From the NCBI GenBank assembly GCA_021785115.1, contig JAJYGO010000024.1, positions 1 through 20,067 of the forward strand: DNA of 20,067 nucleotides, read 5' to 3'. The position numbers were made by a program, and so were the translations under genes. The notes below the pieces were generated by a model. It was not told where the DNA came from, made no database searches, and worked only from the letters and a program-made list of their open reading frames with translations. Of the stretch, positions 6,233-12,610 are shown piece after piece (position 1 is the stretch's first letter; every line of letters starts with the position of its first letter). The stretch is from Chloroflexota bacterium. Its GTDB lineage: Bacteria > Chloroflexota > Limnocylindria > Limnocylindrales > CSP1-4.

Positions 6233-8049
6233 GCGATGGACGCCGAGGGTGACGCCGCGGAGGTGGGTTCGCGCCGGACGCGGTCGCGGCGGCCGAGATA
6301 CGCCTCGATGACGGCGGGGTCTTGGCTGACGCGTGCGGGTTCCGAGTCGATGAGCAACCGTCCGAAGTTGAGCACCGTCACGCGATCGCACAGGGACATG
6401 ACGAGTGACATGTTGTGTTCGATGAGCACGACGCTGATCCCCGAGCGACGGACGTCCCGGATGACATTCGCGAGTTCACGCACCTCGTCCGCGTTCAGGC
6501 CGGCCGCCGGTTCATCGAGGAGCAACACGCGCGGGCGGCTCGCGAGGGCCCGTGCGATCTCGAGCCGACGCTGCACGCCGTAGGGCAGTTCCCCAGGGAG
6601 GCGGTCGATGACCGAAGCCAGGCCCAGGTCGCCCAGAATCTCCAGCGCCCGACGCTTCGACTCGCGATCACGCGCGACCACCCGCCACGGCACTACCACG
6701 TACTCCCATAGGTGCGTGGCATCGCGGTGCGCCAACGCGACCAGGGTGTTCTCGAGAACCGTGAGCGAGCGAAACAGGCGCACGTTCTGGAACGTGCGCG
6801 AGACACCCATGCGCGCGAGCTGGTCCGCACGGCGTCTTGCGACATCGGCTCCGAGCACCTCCACCGCTCCGCCGTCTGGCCGGTAAAGCCCAGTGAGCAC
6901 GTTGAAGAGCGTCGTCTTGCCGGACCCGTTCGGCCCCACGATGCCGTGTATGGCGCCAGGCGCCACCGCAATCGAGACGTCGTCGAGGGCCCTCACGGCG
7001 CCGAAGCGTTTGCTCAGCCGTTGGACGCTGATGATGGGACCGTCGCGCACGGCGTCCTCGTTCCCCACGGGGATGCGGCCAGCGTATGGAGCCACGTGTA
7101 CCGCCTCGGCTCGGTCGCTGGAGCGAGCGAGCCGCCAGGCTCGGATGACCAGGCCTGCGAGACCCATCGGGGCCGCCACGACGACCGCCACCTGGAGCAC
7201 GCCGTACCCGAGCTGCGCGTAGTTCTGGAAGTTGATCAGCAGCGACTGCACGACGCTCAGCAGAATCGCGCCCGCCGCAGAGCCGTAGATGCTTTGCCGG
7301 CCGCCGATCATCACCATCGCGAGCAGCTCGAACATCACGAAGATGCTGAACGTGTCGGGACTGACGTACCCGATGAGGCCGGCATACAGGTTGCCGGCCA
7401 ACCCGGCGAACAGCGCGCCGAGCGCGAATGCGGTAACGCGCGACGTTGCGACGTGGACACCGGTCGCCCCGGCCGCGACGTGGTCGTCGCGGATCGCCCG
7501 GAGCCGGAGCCCGAGCTCCGCGCCGCAGATGAACCCGGCGAACAGCAAGCCAAGGGCCAGGGCGGCCAGCAGCAGGAAGAAGTACCGATGGTCGGTGTCA
7601 AACGCGAACCCGAGTACTCCGGGAGCCGGGATGTTGGAAATGCCGGCTGCGCCGCCGAGCAACGGCGCGTTGGACACGAAGCTGCTGAATGCGATCGCCA
7701 GGCCGAGAGTCACGATCCCGAGGTAGTGGGACTGCATCCGCAGCGCGGGAAGCCCAAGCACGACGCCGGCCAGGAGCGTGAGCGCGATGCTCGCCGGCAG
7801 CGTCGTCCAGAAGTTCCAGTGGTACAGCGTCGTCAGGACGGCAGTCGAATACGCGCCGACTCCGAACAAGGCGATCTGGGCGAGGTTCGTCTGTCCTGCG
7901 ATCCCCTGGGTCAGCGACAGGCCGACAGCGAGAATCGCGAAGACGATGGCGACGTTGAGCGCATGGATCTGGTAGCCATTGAGCCCCTCGGACCCCACCG
8001 TGGCGATTGCCAGGACGGCCACCCAGAGGAGCCAACGCGGCATCTTCAT
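6229..8049 (-). CDS. Fused LivM permease - LivG ATPase of a HAAT-type ABC importer
   Basis: A 606-aa fusion. Residues 1 to about 305 form a LivM-like permease: repeated hydrophobic segments, SLTQGIAGQTNLAQIALFGVGAYS near 45-70, and GLRLRAIRDDHVAAGATGV near 180-198, the cytoplasmic coupling region. After a linker of about 30 residues, 339-590 is a LivG ATPase with Walker A GPNGSGKT at 372-379, Q-loop near 421 (SRTFQNVRLF), signature LPYGVQ at 488-493, Walker B VLLLDE at 508-513 and H-loop His545. The signature begins LP rather than the usual LA or LS. No stop or frameshift separates the halves, so the fusion is genuine unless the assembly is wrong. Its ATG overlaps the livH stop and its stop overlaps the livF start (both ATGA), so translation of the three genes is tightly coupled. 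Confidence 0.94.
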   Translation of the reverse strand: MKMPRWLLWVAVLAIATVGSEGLNGYQIHALNVAIVFAILAVGLSLTQGIAGQTNLAQIALFGVGAYSTAVLTTLYHWNFWTTLPASIALTLLAGVVLGLPALRMQSHYLGIVTLGLAIAFSSFVSNAPLLGGAAGISNIPAPGVLGFAFDTDHRYFFLLLAALALGLLFAGFICGAELGLRLRAIRDDHVAAGATGVHVATSRVTAFALGALFAGLAGNLYAGLIGYVSPDTFSIFVMFELLAMVMIGGRQSIYGSAAGAILLSVVQSLLINFQNYAQLGYGVLQVAVVVAAPMGLAGLVIRAWRLARSSDRAEAVHVAPYAGRIPVGNEDAVRDGPIISVQRLSKRFGAVRALDDVSIAVAPGAIHGIVGPNGSGKTTLFNVLTGLYRPDGGAVEVLGADVARRRADQLARMGVSRTFQNVRLFRSLTVLENTLVALAHRDATHLWEYVVVPWRVVARDRESKRRALEILGDLGLASVIDRLPGELPYGVQRRLEIARALASRPRVLLLDEPAAGLNADEVRELANVIRDVRRSGISVVLIEHNMSLVMSLCDRVTVLNFGRLLIDSEPARVSQDPAVIEAYLGRRDRVRREPTSAASPSASIA

Positions 8050-8915
8050 GCGCGGCTGATCGTCTGCTCACCGAAGATGCCGGTGGGCCGAAGCGTGATC
8101 AGCAGAGCGAACGTGACGAACGTCACGACCTCGCCATACCCCTGGAAGACGCCGGCCGCGAGCGAATCGATCAGGCCGATTGCCAGACCGCCCACGATCG
8201 CGCCTTGGATGCTGCCGAAGCCGCCGAGCATGGCGGCCGCGAAGGCCCTGATGCCGAGCGACACGCCAACGGTGGGTTCGACGTAGAGCAGCGGCGCGGC
8301 AAGGTTCCCGGCGACGGCCGCGAGGCCGGAACCGATCGCGAACGCCACGGCGTTCATGCGGCCCACGTCGATCCCCATCGCGGACGCCGCCTGGAAGTCC
8401 ATGGCCGATGCCTGCATCGCGAGCCCCAGCTTTGTCCGCCCCAGAAACTGATACAGACCGATCGCGATGGCGCCCGCGGCCGCGAGCACGATCAGGTCGT
8501 AGGGCTGCACCAGAATCCCTGAGACATCTATCGGGGCCGCAGCGATGGGCATCCGAACGGCCTGACCGGCCGGACCCCACACGATGATCGCGACGCTCTC
8601 GAGGACGATCCCGAACCCGAGCGTCCCGATGAGCATGAGGTCGAGGTCCTTGTTCTCGAGCGGCCGGAGCACCCGCTCCATGCCGACACCCACGCCGGCC
8701 GTGAGGAGCGTGGCGACGACGAGGGCAACGACGAACGGCCAGTGCAGGCCGAGAATCATGCTCGTGCCGAGGTACGCGCCGAGCATCAGCACGTCGGCGT
8801 GGGCGAAGTTGACGAGCGCCATCGTGCGGTAGATCAGGCTGAAGCCCAGCGCCACCAACGCGTAAATGGCCCCGAACGTCAGACCCCCCACCACCGTCTG
8901 GACGAATACCTCCAC
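8046..8915 (-). CDS. livH: Branched-chain amino acid-type ABC transporter permease LivH
   Basis: A 289-aa integral membrane permease of the LivH type, with about eight hydrophobic helices. Characteristic stretches are GLTFGAIYALVALGFSLIYRT at the start (GxxxGxxYALxALGxxLIY), VNFAHADVLMLGAY, LGLAMQASAMDFQAASAMGID (the ATPase-coupling loop) and AAMLGGFGSIQGAIVGG near 230. It forms the translocation pore with the LivM half of the fused protein downstream. The ATG at 8915 opens directly into the first membrane helix. It lies 137 bp downstream of the solute-binding-protein gene, with a strong hairpin in the gap, and overlaps the next gene by ATGA. Confidence 0.95.
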   Translation of the reverse strand: MEVFVQTVVGGLTFGAIYALVALGFSLIYRTMALVNFAHADVLMLGAYLGTSMILGLHWPFVVALVVATLLTAGVGVGMERVLRPLENKDLDLMLIGTLGFGIVLESVAIIVWGPAGQAVRMPIAAAPIDVSGILVQPYDLIVLAAAGAIAIGLYQFLGRTKLGLAMQASAMDFQAASAMGIDVGRMNAVAFAIGSGLAAVAGNLAAPLLYVEPTVGVSLGIRAFAAAMLGGFGSIQGAIVGGLAIGLIDSLAAGVFQGYGEVVTFVTFALLITLRPTGIFGEQTISRA

Positions 8916-8963
8916 GCCGGGCTCCGTCTAGCGACTCTCTGGACGAACGAGGCGAGACGGGCC

Positions 8964-9016
8964 GGCGCCGAGCGGACGGATCACAGATCGCGACGACCAG
9001 GGTTCCGCTCGGCGCC
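8964..9016 (-). other. Strong intergenic hairpin between binding-protein gene and livH
   Basis: GGCGCCGAGCGGA at 8964-8976 and TCCGCTCGGCGCC at 9004-9016 are perfect 13-bp inverted repeats separated by 27 nt. There is no T tract. In ABC-importer operons, structures after the binding-protein gene often protect that mRNA segment or partly terminate transcription, so that binding protein exceeds permease. That is the likely role here. Confidence 0.6.
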
Positions 9017-9022
9017 CGCGGA

Positions 9023-9039
9023 TGTCGGGTCCTCCGACA
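9023..9039 (-). other. Small stem-loop just after the binding-protein gene
   Basis: TGTCGG at 9023-9028 pairs with CCGACA at 9034-9039 over a 5-nt loop. It begins 14 bp beyond the stop codon of the binding-protein gene. With the larger hairpin next to it, it may form a two-hairpin 3' structure on the binding-protein message. Confidence 0.4.
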
Positions 9040-9052
9040 GCCTGCCGCGGCC

Positions 9053-10234
9053 CTACTGCAGCGGCACCACCTGCCCGTTCTGGATCACGCCGAGCTGCGT
9101 CTGATGGACGCCGACGCCATTCGCGTCGAAGCTGAACGACCCGACGAGCCCGTCATACTTCGTGGCCCGGATCGCGTCCGCCAGCGCCTTGCCACCCTGG
9201 CCGTGGGTCTGCTTGAGCGCCATGATGACGATCTGAGCGCCGTCATAGGCCTTCGCCTGGTGCAGGTCCGGTTCGACGCCGTAGGCCTGCTTGATCTGTG
9301 CGGCGAACGCCTTGGTCTTGTCGTTGACGTTGTTACCGAGATACGGCGATGTCCCGATGCAGCCGTTCGCATTGGCGCCCGCGGTCTGCAGGAACGGGAC
9401 GGAGAAGATGGGCGCGCCTCCGATGATCTGCGCGTTCAGGCCCAGGCTCTTCGCCTGATTCACGATCAGGCCGCTCTCGACCTCTTCGGCTCCGATGAAC
9501 AGCGCATCGGGATTCCCCTGCCGGATCGACGTGAGGGCGGCGCTGAAGTCCTTCTGATCGGGGGTGACGACCTGGTCGGAAACCGGAGTGACGCCGAGTC
9601 CCTTGAGTGCGGCCAGGAACGCGTCGTGCTCGCTCTTGCCGTACGAGTCGTTGTTGGTGATCATCGCGATGTTCTTGAATCCCTTGGTCTTGACGGCGTA
9701 GTTCGCGAGCGTCTGGTCGAACGCGCTGCTCGTCGGCGTGTTGAGGAACATGAAGGGATCGTGGAGGTTGGCGAGCGCGTCCGCCTGACCGGACGTGATC
9801 ATCGGGATCTGCGCCTTCTCGAGGATTGGCGCGATCGCCAGCGAGTCCGTGGACTCGGCCGTGCCAAAGACGAACACGTAGCCGCCGCTCACGACGGCCT
9901 GCGCGACGTTCGTGGAGGTCGTCGGATCACCCTTGTCGTCGAAGACCTGCAGCTGAATCTGCCGACCGTCGATGCCGCCGGCCTGGTTCGCCGCATTCAC
10001 CGCCAGCTTCACGCCCTGGACTTCGTCGACGCCGAGTGAGCTGAGCTGGCCGCTCTGCGCGTCGATGATCGCGATCTTGATCGGGCTGCCCCCGCCGGCG
10101 GACGCGGCCGCGGCCGCGTTCGTGGGACTCGCGGGCGAGCCGCCTGGCGACGAACTGCACGCCGCGATGAGTGCCATCACGGCCCACGCGACGACGACGT
10201 AGCCGCTCTTCCGCCACGTACCGGTGCGATGCAT
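9053..10234 (-). CDS. HAAT-type ABC transporter solute-binding lipoprotein (LivJ/LivK-like)
   Basis: A 393-aa periplasmic-binding-protein type I. The N-terminus is a lipoprotein signal: basic MHRTGTWRKSG, a hydrophobic core, and lipobox LIAAC with lipidated Cys26. A Ser/Gly/Ala/Pro-rich flexible linker runs to about residue 50. The mature domain starts at PIKIAIIDAQSGQLSSLG and shows the family pattern GVKLAVNAANQAGGIDGRQIQL, followed by DPTTSTNVAQAVV and, later, NDSYGKSEHDAF. It captures the substrate outside the membrane and delivers it to the LivH/LivM-G/LivF complex. The ATG follows AGGAGG at good spacing. A predicted IclR-type operator lies about 210 bp upstream, which implies a long leader if the promoter is there. 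Ligand identity cannot be read from sequence; family ligands include amino acids and aromatic or other organic acids. Confidence 0.95.
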   Translation of the reverse strand: MHRTGTWRKSGYVVVAWAVMALIAACSSSPGGSPASPTNAAAAASAGGGSPIKIAIIDAQSGQLSSLGVDEVQGVKLAVNAANQAGGIDGRQIQLQVFDDKGDPTTSTNVAQAVVSGGYVFVFGTAESTDSLAIAPILEKAQIPMITSGQADALANLHDPFMFLNTPTSSAFDQTLANYAVKTKGFKNIAMITNNDSYGKSEHDAFLAALKGLGVTPVSDQVVTPDQKDFSAALTSIRQGNPDALFIGAEEVESGLIVNQAKSLGLNAQIIGGAPIFSVPFLQTAGANANGCIGTSPYLGNNVNDKTKAFAAQIKQAYGVEPDLHQAKAYDGAQIVIMALKQTHGQGGKALADAIRATKYDGLVGSFSFDANGVGVHQTQLGVIQNGQVVPLQ

Positions 10235-10514
10235 CTCGCGCCCTCCTCCTCAGTTGAGACAACCCCAGTCCACACTAACGGAACCGGGGGCGAAGCCGGC
10301 CGGGCATTCGCAGTCCCCGATGAGCCGATGCCCGTCGCCTGCACGCGCGAGGAGATGTAGGCGGTACCCCTTGATACGTCTCCGCGCGCACTCGTGGTTC
10401 GCCTATTCAGGCAGGGTCTCCGTCTGCGCTCACGACCTCCGCATTCCACTATTTGGGAACGACGCGTGAAAAGTGGGACGCTCCGCGCATGCTTGATCAC
10501 GGCGCCACAAGTTG
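10235..10514 (-). promoter_or_regulatory. 280-bp upstream region of the liv/catabolic operon
   Basis: No credible gene lies here; overlapping reading frames have no family resemblance. It contains the AGGAGG ribosome site next to the binding-protein ATG and, at 10443-10460, a copy of the proposed IclR operator. A TTGACA hexamer on the minus strand at 10518-10513 overlaps the iclR stop codon and could be a -35 element, but the matching -10 (AAGCAT at 18-bp spacing) is poor. An AATAGT hexamer inside the operator (10453-10448) is an alternative -10 without a good -35. The transcription start is therefore unresolved. Confidence 0.45.
10443..10460 (-). promoter_or_regulatory. Predicted IclR-type operator upstream of the liv operon
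   Basis: ATTCCACTATTTGGGAAC is an imperfect palindrome (TTCC...GGAA) matching 14 of 18 bases of the operator at 11384-11401, next to the iclR start. Sharing a TTCC/GGAA palindrome between the regulator's own promoter and this operon suggests common control. Binding is inferred, not shown. Confidence 0.55.
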
Positions 10515-11309
10515 TCAAGGGTCTGTCTCGATCCGGCTTCCCCAGTCCGCCGCGCCTCCCAGGTTCGGTCCACGCCACCCCAGCCGTTCGCTCAGGCGGC
10601 GTGCCGCGTCCGTCACGCTGGGCCGCAACGACTCCAGTTTTTCAGAGGTGAGGCGGCTGGAAGGGCCGGAGAGGGAAAGCGCCGCCACCACCCGGCCCGC
10701 CCGGTCCCTGACGGGCACCGCGGCCGCCGCGAGCCCTTCCTCCCGCTCCGCCGTGGAGACCGACCACCCGCTGCGCCGGATCTCCTCGAGCTGTCGCTCG
10801 AGCGCCTGTGCCGACAAGGCACCCGGCGAGACCGGATCCGTCACGGCGAGCGCCAGCTCACGGTGCTGCAAGTCCGGACTCGCGTAGGCAAGAATGAGCT
10901 TGCCCGCGGCCCCCACCCGCAGGGGCAGCCGCCGCCCGACTGGCGTGATGTGCCGGAGCTCGAAGGTCCCCTCGACCGTCGCGGCGCAGACGCGACTGTT
11001 GCCGTCGCGCACGTAGAGCCGGACGCTCTCGCCCGTGCGGTCGCGGAGCTCCTCGAGAATGGGCCGCGACAGCTGGGCCAGGTCGAGCGATCGGGCCGCG
11101 ACCTCGCCCCATTGCGCCAGGCGCGGGCCGGGCAGGTATGTCACCCCGTCCATCCGCGTCAGCAGACCGAGCGTCACGAGGTCGGTCAGCAGGCGGTGGA
11201 TCGACGAGCGGGGTTCATCAAGCGCATGGGCGATGTCTGTCAGCGTCACGGGCCCGCTCGCACTGCAAACCCTGTCCACGATGCGCGTCGCGCGCTCGAG
11301 GACCGACAT
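10515..11309 (-). CDS. IclR family transcriptional regulator
   Basis: A 264-aa regulator. Residues 1-60 form the winged helix-turn-helix: LERATRIVDRV, then VTLTDIAHALDEPRSSIHRLLTDLVTLGLL with the recognition helix near 33-45, and YLPGPRLAQWGE leading into the linker. Residues 75-250 match the IclR effector domain: LRDRTGESVRLYVRDGN, then RVGAAGKLILAYASPD (the conserved small-residue turn) and the late AAAVPVRDRAGRVVAALSLSGPSSRL. IclR proteins bind small acids such as glyoxylate, aromatic acids or ring-cleavage products and act as repressors or activators. The start ATG has AGGGAGGT upstream. The gene is divergent from the CoA-transferase operon and upstream of the liv operon. Operator-like palindromes flank it on both sides, so it probably controls both operons and itself. 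Confidence 0.94.
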   Translation of the reverse strand: MSVLERATRIVDRVCSASGPVTLTDIAHALDEPRSSIHRLLTDLVTLGLLTRMDGVTYLPGPRLAQWGEVAARSLDLAQLSRPILEELRDRTGESVRLYVRDGNSRVCAATVEGTFELRHITPVGRRLPLRVGAAGKLILAYASPDLQHRELALAVTDPVSPGALSAQALERQLEEIRRSGWSVSTAEREEGLAAAAVPVRDRAGRVVAALSLSGPSSRLTSEKLESLRPSVTDAARRLSERLGWRGPNLGGAADWGSRIETDP

Positions 11310-11334
11310 CGCGCACCACCTCCCTGTCCCTCTC

Positions 11335-11364
11335 TTGACACCGTCTTCCGGCCACGTCTATCGT
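11335..11364 (+). promoter_or_regulatory. Predicted sigma70-type promoter of the CoA-transferase operon
   Basis: TTGACA (11335-11340), an 18-bp spacer, then TATCGT (11359-11364). The predicted start near 11371 leaves a leader of roughly 34 nt before the ATG at 11405. The first operator copy begins within the -10 element and the second lies in the leader, an arrangement suited to repression. Confidence 0.5.
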
Positions 11365-11380
11365 TCCCGAATACACGAAG
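11363..11380 (+). promoter_or_regulatory. Predicted IclR operator, copy 1
   Basis: GTTCCCGAATACACGAAG shares 12 of 18 bases with copy 2, which starts exactly 21 bp later, so both would face the same side of the helix. It overlaps the end of the predicted -10 of the rightward operon. It is the more degenerate of the two copies. Confidence 0.5.
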
Positions 11381-11383
11381 CAT

Positions 11384-11401
11384 GTTCCACTATACGGGAA
11401 T
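11384..11401 (+). promoter_or_regulatory. Predicted IclR operator, copy 2
   Basis: GTTCCACTATACGGGAAT is an imperfect palindrome with TTCC and GGAA arms. It ends 3 bp before the CoA-transferase ATG, covering the region where a ribosome site would sit, and contains the predicted leftward -10 hexamer of iclR. A near match lies upstream of the liv operon at 10443-10460. Confidence 0.55.
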
Positions 11402-11417
11402 CCCATGGCGACCACAA
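11389..11417 (-). promoter_or_regulatory. Possible iclR promoter
   Basis: On the minus strand, TTGTGG (11417-11412), a 17-bp spacer and TATAGT (11394-11389), the last differing from consensus at one base. The -10 lies inside operator copy 2, which would give autoregulation. The -35 matches only three of six bases, so the call is tentative. Confidence 0.4.
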
Positions 11418-12610
11418 CCAGCAGCGGCGAGAATCAGGATCTGCGCCCGCCCCTATCTGGCGTCCGCGTGATCGAACTCGGAACCCTGATCGCGGGACCG
11501 TTCGCCGGTCGTCTGCTCGCGGATTACGGCGCGGACGTGATCAAGATCGAGCGACCCGGGCTTGGTGACCCGCTCCGTGAGTGGGGAAGGCCCGTGGATG
11601 GTCATGGAAGCCTGTGGTCTCTCGTTCAGGGCCGGGGCAAGCGCTCGGTCGCCCTCGACCTGCACCAACCGTCCGCTCAGGAGGAAGTGCGCAAGCTCGC
11701 GGCCAGCGCCGATGTCCTGATCGAGAACTTCCGACCCGGGCGGCTGGAAGCGTGGGGTCTGGGGCCGGAACGGTTGCACGAGGTCAACCCAGGTCTCGTC
11801 ATCGTCCGGATCTCGGGCTTTGGCCAGACAGGCCCCCTGGCGGATCAGGCGTGCTTCGGCACGATCGGCGAAGCCGTCGGCGGGATGCGGTACCTGACGG
11901 GCGAGCCGGATCGGCCGCCGGCGCGTGTCGGCCTGAGCCTTGGCGATTCCATCGCCGCCCTGTACGCCGTGATCGGGACGCTCCTGGCGCTGCGGACGCG
12001 GGAGCGGAGCGGCGTGGGCCAAGTCGTCGACGTCGCGCTTGCAGAGAGCGTATTCAGCCTCCTCGAGGGCGTCCTCCCCGAGTACAGCTATCACGGTGTC
12101 GTGCGAGAACGGACGGGCAACATCGCCCACAACTCCGCCCCCACGAACATGTACCGTTGTGCCGACGGAGTCTACGTGGTCATCGGCGCCAACAGCACGC
12201 CGCTGTTCAAGACGCTCGCCGGCATCATCGGCCGGCCCGACCTGCGCGACGACCCCGAACTGCAGCGCAACCCAGGGCGGGTGCGCCGCGCGGACGAACT
12301 CGACGCGGCGATCGAGACGTGGACCGTGTCCAGACCGTCCGCCGATGTGCTTGCCACGCTCCGCCATGCGCGCGTTCCAGTCGGCCGCATCAACAGCATC
12401 GCGGACATCGTCGACGAGCCGCAGTTCCAAGCGCGAGACATGCTTGCGGCAGTCGAGGACGAGAGGCTGGAGCGCACCGTCCTGACGCCGGGTATCGTGC
12501 CGAAGCTGTCCCGGATGCCACCTTGGGTCCCGACGCTGGGCCGCGACGTGGGCCAGGACACCGCCGACGTGCTCGCCGAGATCGGGGAACAGCTGGAGAG
12601 GACGAGATGA
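11405..12610 (+). CDS. CaiB/BaiF family (family III) CoA-transferase
   Basis: A 401-aa protein with family III hallmarks: PLSGVRVIELGTLIAGPFAGRLLADYGADVIKIE at 16-49, ENFRPGRLEAWGLG near 107-120, and ISGFGQTGP at 136-144. The probable nucleophile is Asp181 in LSLGDSIAALYAVIG. It is clearly a different enzyme from the transferase at 423-1664, so the regulon has two. The ATG lies just after the second operator and lacks a strong ribosome site (only GGAA at short spacing), so translation may be weak or leader-dependent. Its stop overlaps the start of the ThDP enzyme gene (ATGA). A transferase next to a ThDP enzyme recalls formyl-CoA transferase/oxalyl-CoA decarboxylase pairs, but the partner lacks the oxalyl-CoA decarboxylase signature, so oxalate is not assigned. 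Confidence 0.93.
   Translation: MATTTSSGENQDLRPPLSGVRVIELGTLIAGPFAGRLLADYGADVIKIERPGLGDPLREWGRPVDGHGSLWSLVQGRGKRSVALDLHQPSAQEEVRKLAASADVLIENFRPGRLEAWGLGPERLHEVNPGLVIVRISGFGQTGPLADQACFGTIGEAVGGMRYLTGEPDRPPARVGLSLGDSIAALYAVIGTLLALRTRERSGVGQVVDVALAESVFSLLEGVLPEYSYHGVVRERTGNIAHNSAPTNMYRCADGVYVVIGANSTPLFKTLAGIIGRPDLRDDPELQRNPGRVRRADELDAAIETWTVSRPSADVLATLRHARVPVGRINSIADIVDEPQFQARDMLAAVEDERLERTVLTPGIVPKLSRMPPWVPTLGRDVGQDTADVLAEIGEQLERTR

Noticed and set aside
6712..8286. 524-codon open frame on the plus strand
   Set aside because: It lies antisense to the LivH/LivM-LivG genes. Its product is rich in Arg, Glu and Gln with no family motifs, as expected for a GC-rich shadow frame.
10078..10150. GC-rich repetitive stretch that could be a repeat element
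   Set aside because: It encodes the Ala/Ser/Gly/Pro-rich linker after the lipoprotein cysteine of the binding protein; low-complexity coding sequence explains it.
10177..10578. 133-codon minus-strand open frame upstream of the binding-protein gene
   Set aside because: It overlaps the ends of both the iclR and binding-protein genes in another frame and has an Arg/Gly/Ser-rich sequence without motifs. The region is better read as regulatory.
11581..12606. 342-residue N-terminal extension of the ThDP enzyme
   Set aside because: This part is out of frame inside the CoA-transferase gene and Arg/Pro-rich. The ATG at 12607 overlaps the CoA-transferase stop and starts the ThDP fold directly.
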